Assembly (NCBI GenBank): GCA_033238645.1
Contig: BQXR01000002.1
Coordinates: 62,001 to 126,000 of the forward strand
Origin: Thiomicrorhabdus sp033238645
GTDB lineage: Bacteria > Pseudomonadota > Gammaproteobacteria > Thiomicrospirales > Thiomicrospiraceae
Reading direction: 5' to 3'
DNA: 64,000 bases
This document shows, in pieces, positions 18,037-27,599 of the stretch. How positions within the stretch are numbered: the first letter of the stretch is position 1; every line of letters begins with the position of its first letter. The notes under the pieces were generated by a model that had not been told where the DNA came from, did not search any database, and was given only the letters and a program-made list of their open reading frames with translations. Made by a program: the position numbers and the translations under genes.

Positions 18037-18210
18037 ATGAGATTGCTAAGAGCCGGAATATACCCTCAAAACCTATCTAATGCAGTACTCGGTACTATTG
18101 ATAGTTTCATGACCACCTTTGCGGTGCTTTCAGGGGCTTTTGGTGCGAGCTTTTTACCTATCATGGCATTGCCTTTGGGTTTTGCCAACTTATTTTCCGA
18201 TGCCTCTTGA
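18037..18210 (+). pseudogene. Truncated VIT1/CCC1-type transporter remnant
   Basis: From the ATG at 18037 the frame encodes 57 residues: NLSNAVLGTIDSFMTTFAVL, SGAFGASFLPIMALPLG and FANLFSDAS, then a stop. This resembles the first two helices of VIT1/CCC1 iron/manganese transporters, which are usually about 230 residues. The rest of the domain is absent. Downstream, 18258-18414 holds another open fragment (NYLEKLREELEDSLLAVILG, then APIIFEIIRST) that lacks a start and could be a further remnant. I read 18037-18420 as a decayed gene region; the VIT1 assignment is by motif resemblance only. Confidence 0.5.
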
Positions 18211-18422
18211 TGATGTGATCAACAAGCTCCATGAGGGTGTATGAGAGGTTTTTATGAAATAGACATCGGACAACTACCTTGAAAAACTCCGGGAGGAACT
18301 CGAAGACAGCCTGCTCGCTGTAATATTAGGGGCACCCATTATCTTTGAGATCATTAGGTCCACTATTACTCAAAAAATAATTATTAATACTGGTGAGGCG
18401 CGTCTAAACCAATAGAGATCTA

Positions 18423-19226
18423 TTAAGATAACTCTCTTGATAAAGGATCTTGGCGATAGAATATCATTAACTGATGATAGACCTTGGGGAAAGCTTGATT
18501 TAATACTTTAGGCACTTCAAAAAAATACTCGGTAGACACTGCAAAAAATTCAGCAGGATTAGTGCCAGCATAGGGATTAATTTGAGGCTTATGGCCTTGT
18601 TGAAGCTGATGATTTAGATCATTATAAGCATCACTAAATACCTCATACCACTCCTGGTCACTCATATTACTATGTAAAGGAGGGTGACCATTAGTTGAGC
18701 CATCCAACATATCCAGCTTATGCGCCATTTCATGCAACAAAACCTGATTTGCCCGCTTTCGTAATGGATGCGGGGCATCATCCTGCCAATCAATAATAAT
18801 ACCACTTTGGTACTGTGTCTCACCTGACTCAAATCCAGGTAAACTAACCAAAGTACCTTGGGCATTAAAAACAGCATCGCGTCCGCTATAAAATGCAGAT
18901 GGATAAATCGTTATTTGCAACCAGTTATGTACCCAATCTAATGAGATATCTTCTTCAGCGTTTTCTAAGCCAAATAGTAAAATAGCAGCTTGTGCGGCAA
19001 TTGTAACTCGCATTTCATCGGTCAGCGTTAAACCTTTAATAGCAACAATAGATTTACGCATCAGAAATTCACTCGCGACTAATCTAATTCGTACCTTTTC
19101 GTCCCTATTGTAGCGTTGCATCATTGGCATTTTGGCAATCGCCATATGCCATATTTTAAGTGGGATCTTACGTCTTCTCATAGTTCTCTGTAATAAATAA
19201 CGTCTTATTTTTTTTGTCAAATTCAT
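18423..19226 (-). CDS. mtfA: MtfA-type zinc peptidase
   Basis: A 267-residue metallopeptidase of the MtfA family; in Escherichia coli MtfA binds the repressor Mlc and affects glucose PTS control. The zinc motif HEMAHKLD is present (about residues 165-172), with the downstream glutamate in NPAEFFAVSTEYFFE. The segment GIIIDWQDDAPHP is also typical. Basic N-terminus (KKIRRYLLQRTMRRRK), no signal peptide, so cytosolic. It stands alone on the minus strand, upstream of and divergent from the H+-ATPase. No mlc gene is visible here, so the regulatory role may differ. Confidence 0.9.
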   Translation of the reverse strand: MNLTKKIRRYLLQRTMRRRKIPLKIWHMAIAKMPMMQRYNRDEKVRIRLVASEFLMRKSIVAIKGLTLTDEMRVTIAAQAAILLFGLENAEEDISLDWVHNWLQITIYPSAFYSGRDAVFNAQGTLVSLPGFESGETQYQSGIIIDWQDDAPHPLRKRANQVLLHEMAHKLDMLDGSTNGHPPLHSNMSDQEWYEVFSDAYNDLNHQLQQGHKPQINPYAGTNPAEFFAVSTEYFFEVPKVLNQAFPKVYHQLMIFYRQDPLSRELS

Positions 19227-19316
19227 AGCTAATCTTATTATTTAATGCGCAAAATAGATTACATTAGTATAAACAAAGTAGATAAATTTAATCAATGGAT
19301 TAAGCAGGGATTAAAC

Positions 19317-19336
19317 TGGCTATCTTGGGCTAGCCA
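19317..19336. promoter_or_regulatory. Dyad upstream of H+-ATPase gene
   Basis: TGGCTA, eight-base spacer, TAGCCA, about 45 bases before the ATPase start. It could be an operator or a leader hairpin. No assignment possible. Confidence 0.4.
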
Positions 19337-19381
19337 TAATGATTAAAATAGGTAGACCTTTTAGTTAAAAGGATGTTTTAC

Positions 19382-22039
19382 ATGAATCATAATTTTAAAA
19401 AAACTGATGCTTATTTAGAGCAATCTATTAAAAAAACATTAGCAGACTTTCAAGTAGACCCTGAAGAGGGATTGAGTGAAACCGAGTCATTAAAACGTCT
19501 TGATCAGTTTGGCTCCAATGCCATCATTGAAAAAGAGGAGTCTATTTTTCAGCGTATTGCTAGACGATTTTGGGGACCGATTGCATGGATGATAGAAGCC
19601 GCTGCAATAATGTCAGCCGTTGTTGGCAAATGGGAAGATTTTACGATCATTTTGATGATGTTGTTCGTAAATGCAGGGTTAGATTTTCTTCAGGAACACA
19701 GGGCGTTAAATGCCTTAAAAGCTTTAAAGCAAAAATTAGAAAATACCATTATCACTCGTCGAAATGGTCAATTTATTCAGGTTAAATTTAAAAATTTAGT
19801 ACCAGGCGATATTATCAAGCTTAAAATTGGTGATATCGTCCCCGCAGATGTGCTCTTAATTACAGATGGTTACCTTTCTATTGATCAATCCTCTTTAACA
19901 GGTGAATCCCTGCCTGTCTCCAAAAAATCTGGTGATATTGGCTATGCAAATACCGTTATTAAACAAGGTGAAATGCTCGCTGTTATTGTCAATACTGGCA
20001 ATAGGACTAATTTTCATAAAGTCGTTTCATTAGTGGCTAGTGCTCAGATGCATGAAGAGAGCCATTTTCAAAAAATGGTTATTAAGGTTGGTAATTTTCT
20101 TATCGGTTTAACCTTAACAATGATTGCAATCATTTTAGTATCCGCCTATTTTCGTGATGAAAATATGATGGAAATTGTCCGTTTTGCACTCGTTTTAACA
20201 ATCGCTGCAATACCTGTTGCATTACCAGCAGTATTATCAGTCACTATGGCGATAGGGGCACTGAATTTAGCCCGTAAAAAAGCTATTGTCAGTAGACTCG
20301 TAGCCATAGAAGAGTTAGCTGGGGTGGATGTTTTCTGTTTGGATAAAACAGGCACTTTAACCCAAAATAAAATGACGGTTTTTGATTCTGTTGTTTTCAA
20401 TGGTTATTCTGAAGAGAATCTGTTTTTAACAGCAATACAAGCCTCTAAACATGAAAATAATGATCCCATTGAACAGCCTATTTACCAGTTTTTTACTGAA
20501 AAATATTCACATATTAATCCTAATTTAATTCAGCAAGTTTCATTCGATCCCTTTGATCCTGTTCGTAAGAGAACAGAATCAATCCTTAAAAATAATGAAC
20601 TGTTTTTTAAGGCAACTAAAGGTGCTGCTCAGGTTGTACTATCCATGTGTCAACTGGATGATAAACAACAATTAAAGATAGAAAACCAAGTCGAAGAATT
20701 TGCCCATAAAGGTTACCGTACGCTCGCGGTAGCTAAAACACAGGAGCAGAACACTTTAGCGCTTTCTAAAAGTGATCAGGGTTGGTCATTTATAGGTTTG
20801 ATTCCCATGTACGACCCTCCAAGAGTAGATTCTGCTGAAGTATTACAAGATATGCGTGCTTTGGGTGTGCACCCCAAAATGATTACTGGTGATAACTTAG
20901 CCATCGCCCGTGAAATTGGTCATCTGTTGAGATTTCCACACAAATCGATCCGTGCTAAACAATTGACAGGTGCGACTGAAGACTCCCTTAAGAAGTTATT
21001 AGAGACCTTAACACAAGCGATATATCACCGTTTAAATCCAGAAATTGACTCTAAAACAGCCCTTAGTTTTGCAAAAGATGTTATCAGTGATTTAGATAAA
21101 GAATTTGATACTTCTCAGTTAGATAAAGAGCTGTTACATACCCATGAATCCTCCATTATAGAGATGATTGAAGAGGTTGATATTTTCGCAGAGGTGGTGC
21201 CTGAAGATAAGTATATGATTGTAGATACATTACAAAAAGCCAATCATATTGTGGCAATGACAGGCGATGGTGTAAATGATGCACCTGCTCTGAAAAAAGC
21301 AGATTGTGGTATTGCTGTACCGAATGCAACAGATGCAGCTCGTGCTGCTGCTGACATTATCTTAATGGCACCCGGAATAGGCGTCATTAACGATGCTATT
21401 CAGCAGGCCAGAATAACATTTGAGCGGATGAAAAGTTACACAATTTTTCGAATCGCAGAAACCATTAGAGTTATAATTTTTATGACTTTAGCTATTGTGG
21501 TTTTTCAATTTTATCCATTAACAGCTCTTATGATTATTATGCTGGCACTATTAAATGATATCCCTATTTTAGCCATTGCATACGACAATACCAAGGTTCA
21601 GAAAAACCCCGTTAGATGGGATATGAAAGAGATTATTGTACTGTCATCTTGGTTAGGTATCGCTGGGGTAATATCCTCTTTTATACTGTTTTGGTATTTA
21701 ATGGTAGAGATGAATTTACCACTAGAACTGGTACAAAGTCTATTCTTTGCAAAATTAGTTGTTGCGGGTCATGGTACTATCTATAACACGCGTATTAACG
21801 ATTGGTTCTTTAAGAAGCCATGGCCATCTCTACCCTTGTTTATAGCCACTTTGTCTAGTCGAGTCATTGGTACTATAATCGCTGTTTATGGATTTGGATT
21901 AATGGAGCCTATTGGATGGGAATGGGCTGCATTTGTATGGATCTATGCTTTAGTTTGGTTTGTTTTTAATGATGCGATTAAAATGGCTGTTATTAGGCGT
22001 TATCAGAAAATAAAAAATGGTTCTGTCATTTATACCTAA
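19382..22039 (+). CDS. P-type (P3A) plasma-membrane H+-ATPase
   Basis: An 885-residue P-type ATPase closest in signature to proton pumps of plants, fungi, archaea and some bacteria. The phosphorylation motif is DKTGTLTQNKM with aspartate 321; the TGES motif reads SSLTGESLPV (about 172), and the hinge is TGDGVNDAPALKKADCGIAV (about 620). Ten membrane helices are apparent. Unlike calcium or Na/K pumps it is short at the C-terminus, with no obvious autoinhibitory domain. I start at 19382 because AAAAGGA is well spaced there; an ATG three codons earlier lies on top of that site. An APC permease follows after 45 bases. Confidence 0.9.
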   Translation: MNHNFKKTDAYLEQSIKKTLADFQVDPEEGLSETESLKRLDQFGSNAIIEKEESIFQRIARRFWGPIAWMIEAAAIMSAVVGKWEDFTIILMMLFVNAGLDFLQEHRALNALKALKQKLENTIITRRNGQFIQVKFKNLVPGDIIKLKIGDIVPADVLLITDGYLSIDQSSLTGESLPVSKKSGDIGYANTVIKQGEMLAVIVNTGNRTNFHKVVSLVASAQMHEESHFQKMVIKVGNFLIGLTLTMIAIILVSAYFRDENMMEIVRFALVLTIAAIPVALPAVLSVTMAIGALNLARKKAIVSRLVAIEELAGVDVFCLDKTGTLTQNKMTVFDSVVFNGYSEENLFLTAIQASKHENNDPIEQPIYQFFTEKYSHINPNLIQQVSFDPFDPVRKRTESILKNNELFFKATKGAAQVVLSMCQLDDKQQLKIENQVEEFAHKGYRTLAVAKTQEQNTLALSKSDQGWSFIGLIPMYDPPRVDSAEVLQDMRALGVHPKMITGDNLAIAREIGHLLRFPHKSIRAKQLTGATEDSLKKLLETLTQAIYHRLNPEIDSKTALSFAKDVISDLDKEFDTSQLDKELLHTHESSIIEMIEEVDIFAEVVPEDKYMIVDTLQKANHIVAMTGDGVNDAPALKKADCGIAVPNATDAARAAADIILMAPGIGVINDAIQQARITFERMKSYTIFRIAETIRVIIFMTLAIVVFQFYPLTALMIIMLALLNDIPILAIAYDNTKVQKNPVRWDMKEIIVLSSWLGIAGVISSFILFWYLMVEMNLPLELVQSLFFAKLVVAGHGTIYNTRINDWFFKKPWPSLPLFIATLSSRVIGTIIAVYGFGLMEPIGWEWAAFVWIYALVWFVFNDAIKMAVIRRYQKIKNGSVIYT

Positions 22040-22084
22040 TAAAAACTATTGAATTTTGTGTGTAAATAAAGAATAAGGTGTGTA

Positions 22085-23407
22085 ATGACTTTTTTAAAAC
22101 ATAAAAAAAACTCTATTCATCGACCACGTAATAAAGCACTGGGCATTCCTGAATTAATTGCCATCGCTTTAGGCGGAATGGTCGGTGGTGGAATTTTTAC
22201 AATCTTAGGCATATCTGTGTCTATGATTGGGGTATTCACACCTGTTGCTATAATCATAGGAGGCTTAATTGCAGTATTAGCTGCCTATTCTTATATCAAA
22301 TTAGGGGTTTACTATCGAGATGAAGGTGCAACCTACTCTTTTTATAAAAGAACCTTTAGTAACTCTCCTTTTGCAGCCTCTTTAATCGGCTGGTGGGTCA
22401 TCTTTGGTTATATCAGTACTCTAGCGCTTTACGCATATACATTCGCTTCTTATGCCATTAGTAGTTTTGCTTTTGCCGATAGTGAATGGATTAGAAAACT
22501 GGTAGCTGGGGGGATTATTGCCATTTTCACACTCATTAATCTCTGGAGTGTTAAAGGCATGGGAAAAATTGAAGATATTATGGTTTACACAAAAATCATT
22601 ATCTTGGTGATCATTTCATTTGTACTTATCAATAACAGTCAAACCACCATTCCGACACTCATACAGAATGAGGGTAACTCAAGCCTACTAAATATATTAA
22701 TCGTTGCTTCAGTTACCTTTGTCGCTTACGAAGGGTTTCAGCTCGTCATCAATGCCGTAAATGAGATGGAAAGCCCAGAAAAAAATATTCCAAGAGCAAT
22801 TTATGCTTCTATCTTTTTGGCCATACTGATCTACTTTGTTATTTCACTCGGTGCAATCCTGGCAATTCCGTTTGCTGATATTATTCTAAACAAAGAATAT
22901 GCCTTAGCATCAGGTGCAGATCATGTATTAGGACATTGGGGAACAGACTTAGTGATTATTGGCGCACTCCTTGCCACCAGCAGCGCAATCAGTGGAACAC
23001 TCTTTGGGGCTTCAAGACAAATGGCCGTGATTGCACAAGATAATTACCTTCCAGCTATTTTGGCCAAGCGAACCAATCAGATCCCAACTTATGCCATATT
23101 AACAATGGCAAGTCTCGCTTTTATGCTGGTCTTATCAGGATCACTCGAAGTCATCCTAATGTTTGGTAGTGTTACTTTTTTACTGGTTTCGCTCTTAATG
23201 GCTTATGCCAATTACAGAATTCGCCACTTAACCAATGCTTCACCATTAATCACCATTATTTCTATGATCACTCTTCTAATGGGAACCATTCTAATTATCT
23301 ATTACGAGCTAATTAATGAACCTGAACAGATTATGTTTATTGGTGTTCTATATGTGCTGCTAACATTAGGCGCTTGGATCTATGCAAAAGAAACAATCAA
23401 AAAATAA
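22085..23407 (+). CDS. APC-family amino acid/polyamine permease
   Basis: A 440-residue permease with about twelve helices. The first helix has the APC substrate-binding signature ALGGMVGGGIFTILG (about residues 28-42), and ASVTFVAYEGFQLVINA in helix 6 is likewise typical. It lies 45 bases after the H+-ATPase with AAGG before its ATG, so the two are probably cotranscribed, which would pair proton extrusion with amino acid uptake or exchange. A G6 run lies within it at 22508. Substrate unknown. Confidence 0.88.
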   Translation: MTFLKHKKNSIHRPRNKALGIPELIAIALGGMVGGGIFTILGISVSMIGVFTPVAIIIGGLIAVLAAYSYIKLGVYYRDEGATYSFYKRTFSNSPFAASLIGWWVIFGYISTLALYAYTFASYAISSFAFADSEWIRKLVAGGIIAIFTLINLWSVKGMGKIEDIMVYTKIIILVIISFVLINNSQTTIPTLIQNEGNSSLLNILIVASVTFVAYEGFQLVINAVNEMESPEKNIPRAIYASIFLAILIYFVISLGAILAIPFADIILNKEYALASGADHVLGHWGTDLVIIGALLATSSAISGTLFGASRQMAVIAQDNYLPAILAKRTNQIPTYAILTMASLAFMLVLSGSLEVILMFGSVTFLLVSLLMAYANYRIRHLTNASPLITIISMITLLMGTILIIYYELINEPEQIMFIGVLYVLLTLGAWIYAKETIKK

Positions 23408-23492
23408 AGAACAACAAATGACCTTTTCCATAAATCATATGGCCATTATTATAATCACTAAAAACCAATTCATCGCGGCCTATCAAGCTTAA

Positions 23493-23840
23493 TTATAGAT
23501 TTGGTACATCATAGTTTTCTGGCACGTCACTATAAACACACACATTCCAATCAGCCGCTAAGCCATCTTCACTAACACAGTAAGTCTCAAAGAAATCTAC
23601 TATCTCTTGGCGCTGACAGTGTGCTTCAAACGCCACCATATTTTTCCAGATTTCATTGAATGCAATCGGGAAACTTTTTCCTTCTGCGAATGGGCTCTTA
23701 ATCTGTCTGGTTACTGTATATTGAATACAGCCATCCTCTCTTTGTGAATTTGGCTCCAGGCTCTGTAATACTTTAAATAACTCTGCTTCCTTACCCTCTT
23801 TAGGCAGAAACTGCGCAACACAATAGACTTTTGATGACAT
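23493..23840 (-). CDS. Antibiotic biosynthesis monooxygenase (ABM) domain protein
   Basis: A 115-residue single-domain protein of the dimeric ferredoxin-like ABM fold: YCVAQFLPKEGKEAELFKVL, then SQREDGCIQYTV, then FNEIWKNMVAFEAHCQRQEI. These match the beta-alpha-beta pattern and the conserved W and H of YgiN-like quinol monooxygenases. Cytosolic, no cofactor motif. An AGGTC-type weak ribosome site lies before the ATG. It stands alone between convergent and divergent neighbours. Exact substrate unknown; roles in quinone or reactive-oxygen handling are usual for the family. Confidence 0.85.
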   Translation of the reverse strand: MSSKVYCVAQFLPKEGKEAELFKVLQSLEPNSQREDGCIQYTVTRQIKSPFAEGKSFPIAFNEIWKNMVAFEAHCQRQEIVDFFETYCVSEDGLAADWNVCVYSDVPENYDVPNL

Positions 23841-23967
23841 AGACCTTTCCCAATTAATTTTAAGACTTTAAACACCAAGCATTTTCTCATAAAACAACTT
23901 TCAAACGAGACCATTCTCAATTCATAAGCTACTATAATATTCAAAACTTACAAGAACATATCTAACA

Positions 23968-24840
23968 ATGAATCAACAACTGATTAAAACCCTATCTAAA
24001 CCGTTAATTAAACAGTTATTAACCAAGCCACAATCCCTGCTTGTTATCCCTATTATTGCTATAATTTGGTTTGCCTATGAGAGCCTAATTGCTCGCCCTA
24101 CTATGAGTTACATGGGGCTACCACAAGTAGAATTAGGTATCGCCAACCAAGGTTGGTCACATATTCTACGTAACCAAGGCTTTATGCTGGAGTACTCTGA
24201 AACTCTAGCCAACCCTCTGTGGGTAACTTATCAGGTAACTGCCAAAAAGATTAAAAATGGTAAACGCCCAAAGTTCTCAGCTGATTGGCGAAGCCTTACA
24301 GCTATTACACATGCTGACTATACCCACTCAGGGTACGATAGAGGTCATATGGCACCTAATTACCTTATCGCAAGCCGCTATGGTCGTAGCGCCCAATTAG
24401 ACACCTTTTTAATGACCAATATCACACCCCAGAGAGGCCATTTAAATCAAAAATCTTGGCAACGTTTAGAAGAGCTCATTGCCAATGACTTCTCTAAATG
24501 GTATGGGGATTTTTGGGTCATTACCGGGCCGATATTTGATGAGCACCCCAAACGCTTCAAAAATGGTAAAGTGGTGATCCCTAAAGCCTTCTATAAAATC
24601 TTAATTAAACCGAGTACAGATCAAATACCTGAAAAAGCATTGGCATTTATCTTTCCTCAAAATGCTAAGCCCAAAGCCAGTCTGATGACATTTATCACCT
24701 CTATTGATGACGTAGAAAAACAGACAGGCATCGACTTTTTCTCAAAACTTGATGATTCAATCGAAGATAAAATAGAGCGCTCAATCACCCCCGAGGCTTG
24801 GCGTTTAAAAGAGGTAGCTAACCGCCCCTCTCGCTATTAA
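23968..24840 (+). CDS. Membrane-anchored DNA/RNA non-specific endonuclease
   Basis: A 290-residue beta-beta-alpha-metal nuclease of the NUC1/EndoG family. The active-site motif DRGHMAPN is complete (aspartate 124, histidine 127), followed by the metal-binding asparagine region FLMTNITPQRGHLNQ. A single hydrophobic helix near residues 22-38 (LLVIPIIAIIWFAYESL) anchors the catalytic domain, probably facing the periplasm. Such enzymes degrade extracellular or incoming nucleic acid, in places for nutrition. It is followed by a CDF transporter after 16 bases, so probably one operon. Confidence 0.9.
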   Translation: MNQQLIKTLSKPLIKQLLTKPQSLLVIPIIAIIWFAYESLIARPTMSYMGLPQVELGIANQGWSHILRNQGFMLEYSETLANPLWVTYQVTAKKIKNGKRPKFSADWRSLTAITHADYTHSGYDRGHMAPNYLIASRYGRSAQLDTFLMTNITPQRGHLNQKSWQRLEELIANDFSKWYGDFWVITGPIFDEHPKRFKNGKVVIPKAFYKILIKPSTDQIPEKALAFIFPQNAKPKASLMTFITSIDDVEKQTGIDFFSKLDDSIEDKIERSITPEAWRLKEVANRPSRY

Positions 24841-24856
24841 CCTAAAAGGATAAAAT

Positions 24857-25516
24857 ATGGCTTGTGAATGCGATATCGAGATCACCGATGCCTCTCAAAA
24901 AGGCTTACTACTGACCCTGCTTGCGATTAACCTTATACTATTTATTATTGAGTTTGTAGTCGGTTGGTACTCACAATCAACAGGTCTAACAGCAGACTCT
25001 TTAGATATGTTGGCTGATGCTATCGTCTATGCCATCGGCTTCTACGCCATCGGTAAAGCCATGCAAACCAAAGCTAAAGCCGCTTTAATCAGTGGCTATT
25101 TTCAACTAATGTTGGCAATATTAATTGGCTTAGATATCAGTAGACGTTTTCTCTATGGCAGTGAACCCATTTCAGAGATGATGATGATCATGGGCTTTAT
25201 CGCTCTAATCGCGAATACCTACTGTTTAAAACGCATCTATGCGCACCGACAGGGTGAAGTACACATGCGCGCCAGTTGGATCTTCTCTGCCAATGATGTC
25301 TTAGCTAATTTAGGCGTTATTCTGAGTGGTGTGCTCGTTTGGTGGTTAGGCGCACGCTGGCCTGATTTAATTATCGGTTCAATCATTACACTTTTAGTAC
25401 TCTGGGGTGCAATTTACATTTTAAAAGATGCCAAAAATGAGTTACAGAAAGTTAAGATTGCTGCGGAAAATACCACATCTAAATGTGGTAGTGGAGGCAA
25501 ACCTTGTAATGATTAA
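24857..25516 (+). CDS. Cation diffusion facilitator family transporter
   Basis: A 219-residue cation transporter with about five to six helices. Helix 2 contains SQSTGLTADSLDMLADAIVY, with the paired DxxxD metal-binding aspartates, and a later helix has ASWIFSANDVLANLGVIL, giving the second pair as ND instead of the usual HxxxD. The N-terminus (MACECDIE) and C-terminus (SKCGSGGKPCND) carry Cys residues that could bind metal. It lacks the large C-terminal cytoplasmic domain of longer CDF proteins. Likely exports zinc or a similar ion; substrate not certain. Confidence 0.85.
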   Translation: MACECDIEITDASQKGLLLTLLAINLILFIIEFVVGWYSQSTGLTADSLDMLADAIVYAIGFYAIGKAMQTKAKAALISGYFQLMLAILIGLDISRRFLYGSEPISEMMMIMGFIALIANTYCLKRIYAHRQGEVHMRASWIFSANDVLANLGVILSGVLVWWLGARWPDLIIGSIITLLVLWGAIYILKDAKNELQKVKIAAENTTSKCGSGGKPCND

Positions 25517-25567
25517 GGGTCGTAGTAAAATCACAATAAGCCCTTTTATCCTAGAAGCCTCTTAGCC

Positions 25568-26758
25568 ATGATAAACACAGCCGACTCTCAGCCAGTTCTC
25601 TCACGCCGATACCTACTCAAGGCTGGTCTTGCATTGGCTGGCCTCTCTCTCGGTGGTTGTACTGTCTCTCAAGTGCGTAGAAGCATTAACACTGGCGCAC
25701 TGCTCTACAAAGGTAATGTTTCTAACGCCATCACTTCACAAATTCCAGGGACAGGCATTCACGAGATTGATAGCTTAGTAGAAAAGCAGGTGACTAACCT
25801 ACTCGATGAACTTGTGAAAACATGGGGTGAAAAACGCATCGCCTCAAGCAAAGAGTATGTAAAGTACACAGACCACTATAAAAGTCGTGCATTGATTAAC
25901 TTTACAACAGGTAAAATTCAGGTAGAAACAGTGGTTGCTAGGGACTCAAAAGCAGCGCTTAAAAAAGCCACTGTTAGCACCCTATTAACGCCAACAGATC
26001 CAACAGAGATTGACCTATTCTCAGCCAAAGAAATTAAACAGGGGGGGGTACCTTTTTTATTCGATCTTGTTCAAGACCATCAAAAAAAACCAATTCGTTA
26101 CGCTTGGCGTGCTAACCAGTATGCCGACTATCTCATCAAGAAAGGCTACCAAACCAATAAAGTACCTGCTGGTAAAAACAAGGGGATTACGCGTTATTTT
26201 GTACAGTTTGAGATGGTTAAAGACTATCAAGGCCAGCAAAAACATCGCTATCATGCCGATGTACTCAGACAGTCAAAACGCTTTAAAATTGAGCCTGCAC
26301 TGATTTATGGCATTATCGAAACTGAGAGTGCTTTTAATCCATTTGCAGTCAGCTCGGCTCCTGCTTATGGTCTGATGCAAATAGTACCTTCTACCGCGGG
26401 TCGTGATGTCTATCGTCTGCTCAACAAACAAGATGGTGCACCAACCAAAGAGCTTCTTTTTAAAGCAAGTCAAAATATTCAGTACGGTACTGCATACCTC
26501 TCTATTCTGTTCACTAAATATCTCAGTGGTATTCGCAATAAACAGTCTCGTGAATACTGTGTGATCGCAGCTTACAATACAGGAAGTGGCAATGTATTTG
26601 AAGCCTTTCATAGCAGTCGTAGTACCGCAATTGAAAAGATCAATAAACTCTCTAGCCAGAAGGTTTTTCAATACCTTGTCTCTAATCTTGCTTACTCAGA
26701 AGCGCGTCGTTATCTTGTTAAAGTGACACGTAATAAACGTAAATATCTGCAAACCTAA
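25568..26758 (+). CDS. mltC: Lytic murein transglycosylase C, Tat-type lipoprotein signal
   Basis: A 396-residue peptidoglycan lytic transglycosylase. The N-terminus has SRRYLLK (residues 12-18), a twin-arginine motif, followed by a short hydrophobic stretch and lipobox LGGC with cysteine 31, so it is probably a Tat-exported lipoprotein. An MltC-type N-terminal domain (about 50-230) leads to the SLT domain, with IYGIIETESAFNPFAVSSAP (catalytic glutamate probably 253), GLMQIVPSTAG and AAYNTGSGNV. A G8 run at 26041-26048 sits in codons 158-161; slippage there would remove the catalytic domain. Confidence 0.92.
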   Translation: MINTADSQPVLSRRYLLKAGLALAGLSLGGCTVSQVRRSINTGALLYKGNVSNAITSQIPGTGIHEIDSLVEKQVTNLLDELVKTWGEKRIASSKEYVKYTDHYKSRALINFTTGKIQVETVVARDSKAALKKATVSTLLTPTDPTEIDLFSAKEIKQGGVPFLFDLVQDHQKKPIRYAWRANQYADYLIKKGYQTNKVPAGKNKGITRYFVQFEMVKDYQGQQKHRYHADVLRQSKRFKIEPALIYGIIETESAFNPFAVSSAPAYGLMQIVPSTAGRDVYRLLNKQDGAPTKELLFKASQNIQYGTAYLSILFTKYLSGIRNKQSREYCVIAAYNTGSGNVFEAFHSSRSTAIEKINKLSSQKVFQYLVSNLAYSEARRYLVKVTRNKRKYLQT

Positions 26759-26837
26759 CAGTATTATCGCCTAAAATACCCCTAAATTAGAGCAGTTACA
26801 ACTGCTTAATATTACCGCTTAAATAAAGACACAAGCT

Positions 26838-27590
26838 ATGCATACCCCAAAAGATCTACCACAACACGCTAAAGACACCCTCTACGAGAAAGCACATGAA
26901 GCAGTAGGTGCTTTTCAGTTTGATGAGTCTGTAGTAGCGGTTTTTCCCGATATGATCCAACGCTCTGTACCTGGTTATCAGACGATCTTAACGGGCATTG
27001 GTGAGCTAACTAAAATACATGCAATCGATAACTCAAACCTATATGATTTAGGCTGCTCTTTAGGCGCAGCGACCTTAACCATGCGTCGCAATATAGAAGG
27101 CAAACAGTGTCAGATTATCAGTATTGATAACTCAGAGGCGATGATTAAACGTGCCGAAGAGTATCTACATGCTTACCATTCAGAGACACCTGTGCACCTT
27201 CACTGTGCTGATATGACACAGTTCCCAATTGAGAACGCTTCAGTCGTAGTGATTAACTTTACGCTACAGTTTATTGATCCTGATACACGTGAAGCTTTAC
27301 TCGCCAATATCTACCAAGGTCTACAGCCAGGAGGAGTTTTAATCCTCTCAGAAAAACTTCATTTTGAAGAGGTAAAACTGCAACAGAGTATTGAGCATAT
27401 GCACCTACAGTTTAAGCGTGCAAATGGGTACTCAGAGCTAGAGATCAGCCAAAAACGCAGCTCTTTAGAGAATGTATTGATCAGTGATACCGAGCAAGAT
27501 CATTTAGACCGTTTTAAGAAGGTCGGTTTTGATTCTGCTGGCACCTGGTTTCAAGCCTATAACTTCGCCTCATTTATCGCCATTAAATAG
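26838..27590 (+). CDS. cmoA: Carboxy-S-adenosyl-L-methionine synthase
   Basis: A 250-residue class I methyltransferase-fold enzyme that makes carboxy-SAM from SAM and prephenate for tRNA wobble uridine modification. Family signatures are FDESVVAVFPDMIQRSVPGY near the N-terminus, NLYDLGCSLGAATLTMRRNI (SAM-binding loop, about residues 70-90), and VVINFTLQFIDPDTREALL. Length is normal. It lies upstream of cmoB, its pathway partner, but a hairpin and a separate promoter sit between them, so the two may be only partly cotranscribed. Confidence 0.96.
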   Translation: MHTPKDLPQHAKDTLYEKAHEAVGAFQFDESVVAVFPDMIQRSVPGYQTILTGIGELTKIHAIDNSNLYDLGCSLGAATLTMRRNIEGKQCQIISIDNSEAMIKRAEEYLHAYHSETPVHLHCADMTQFPIENASVVVINFTLQFIDPDTREALLANIYQGLQPGGVLILSEKLHFEEVKLQQSIEHMHLQFKRANGYSELEISQKRSSLENVLISDTEQDHLDRFKKVGFDSAGTWFQAYNFASFIAIK

Positions 27591-27599
27591 GCGGGGTAT

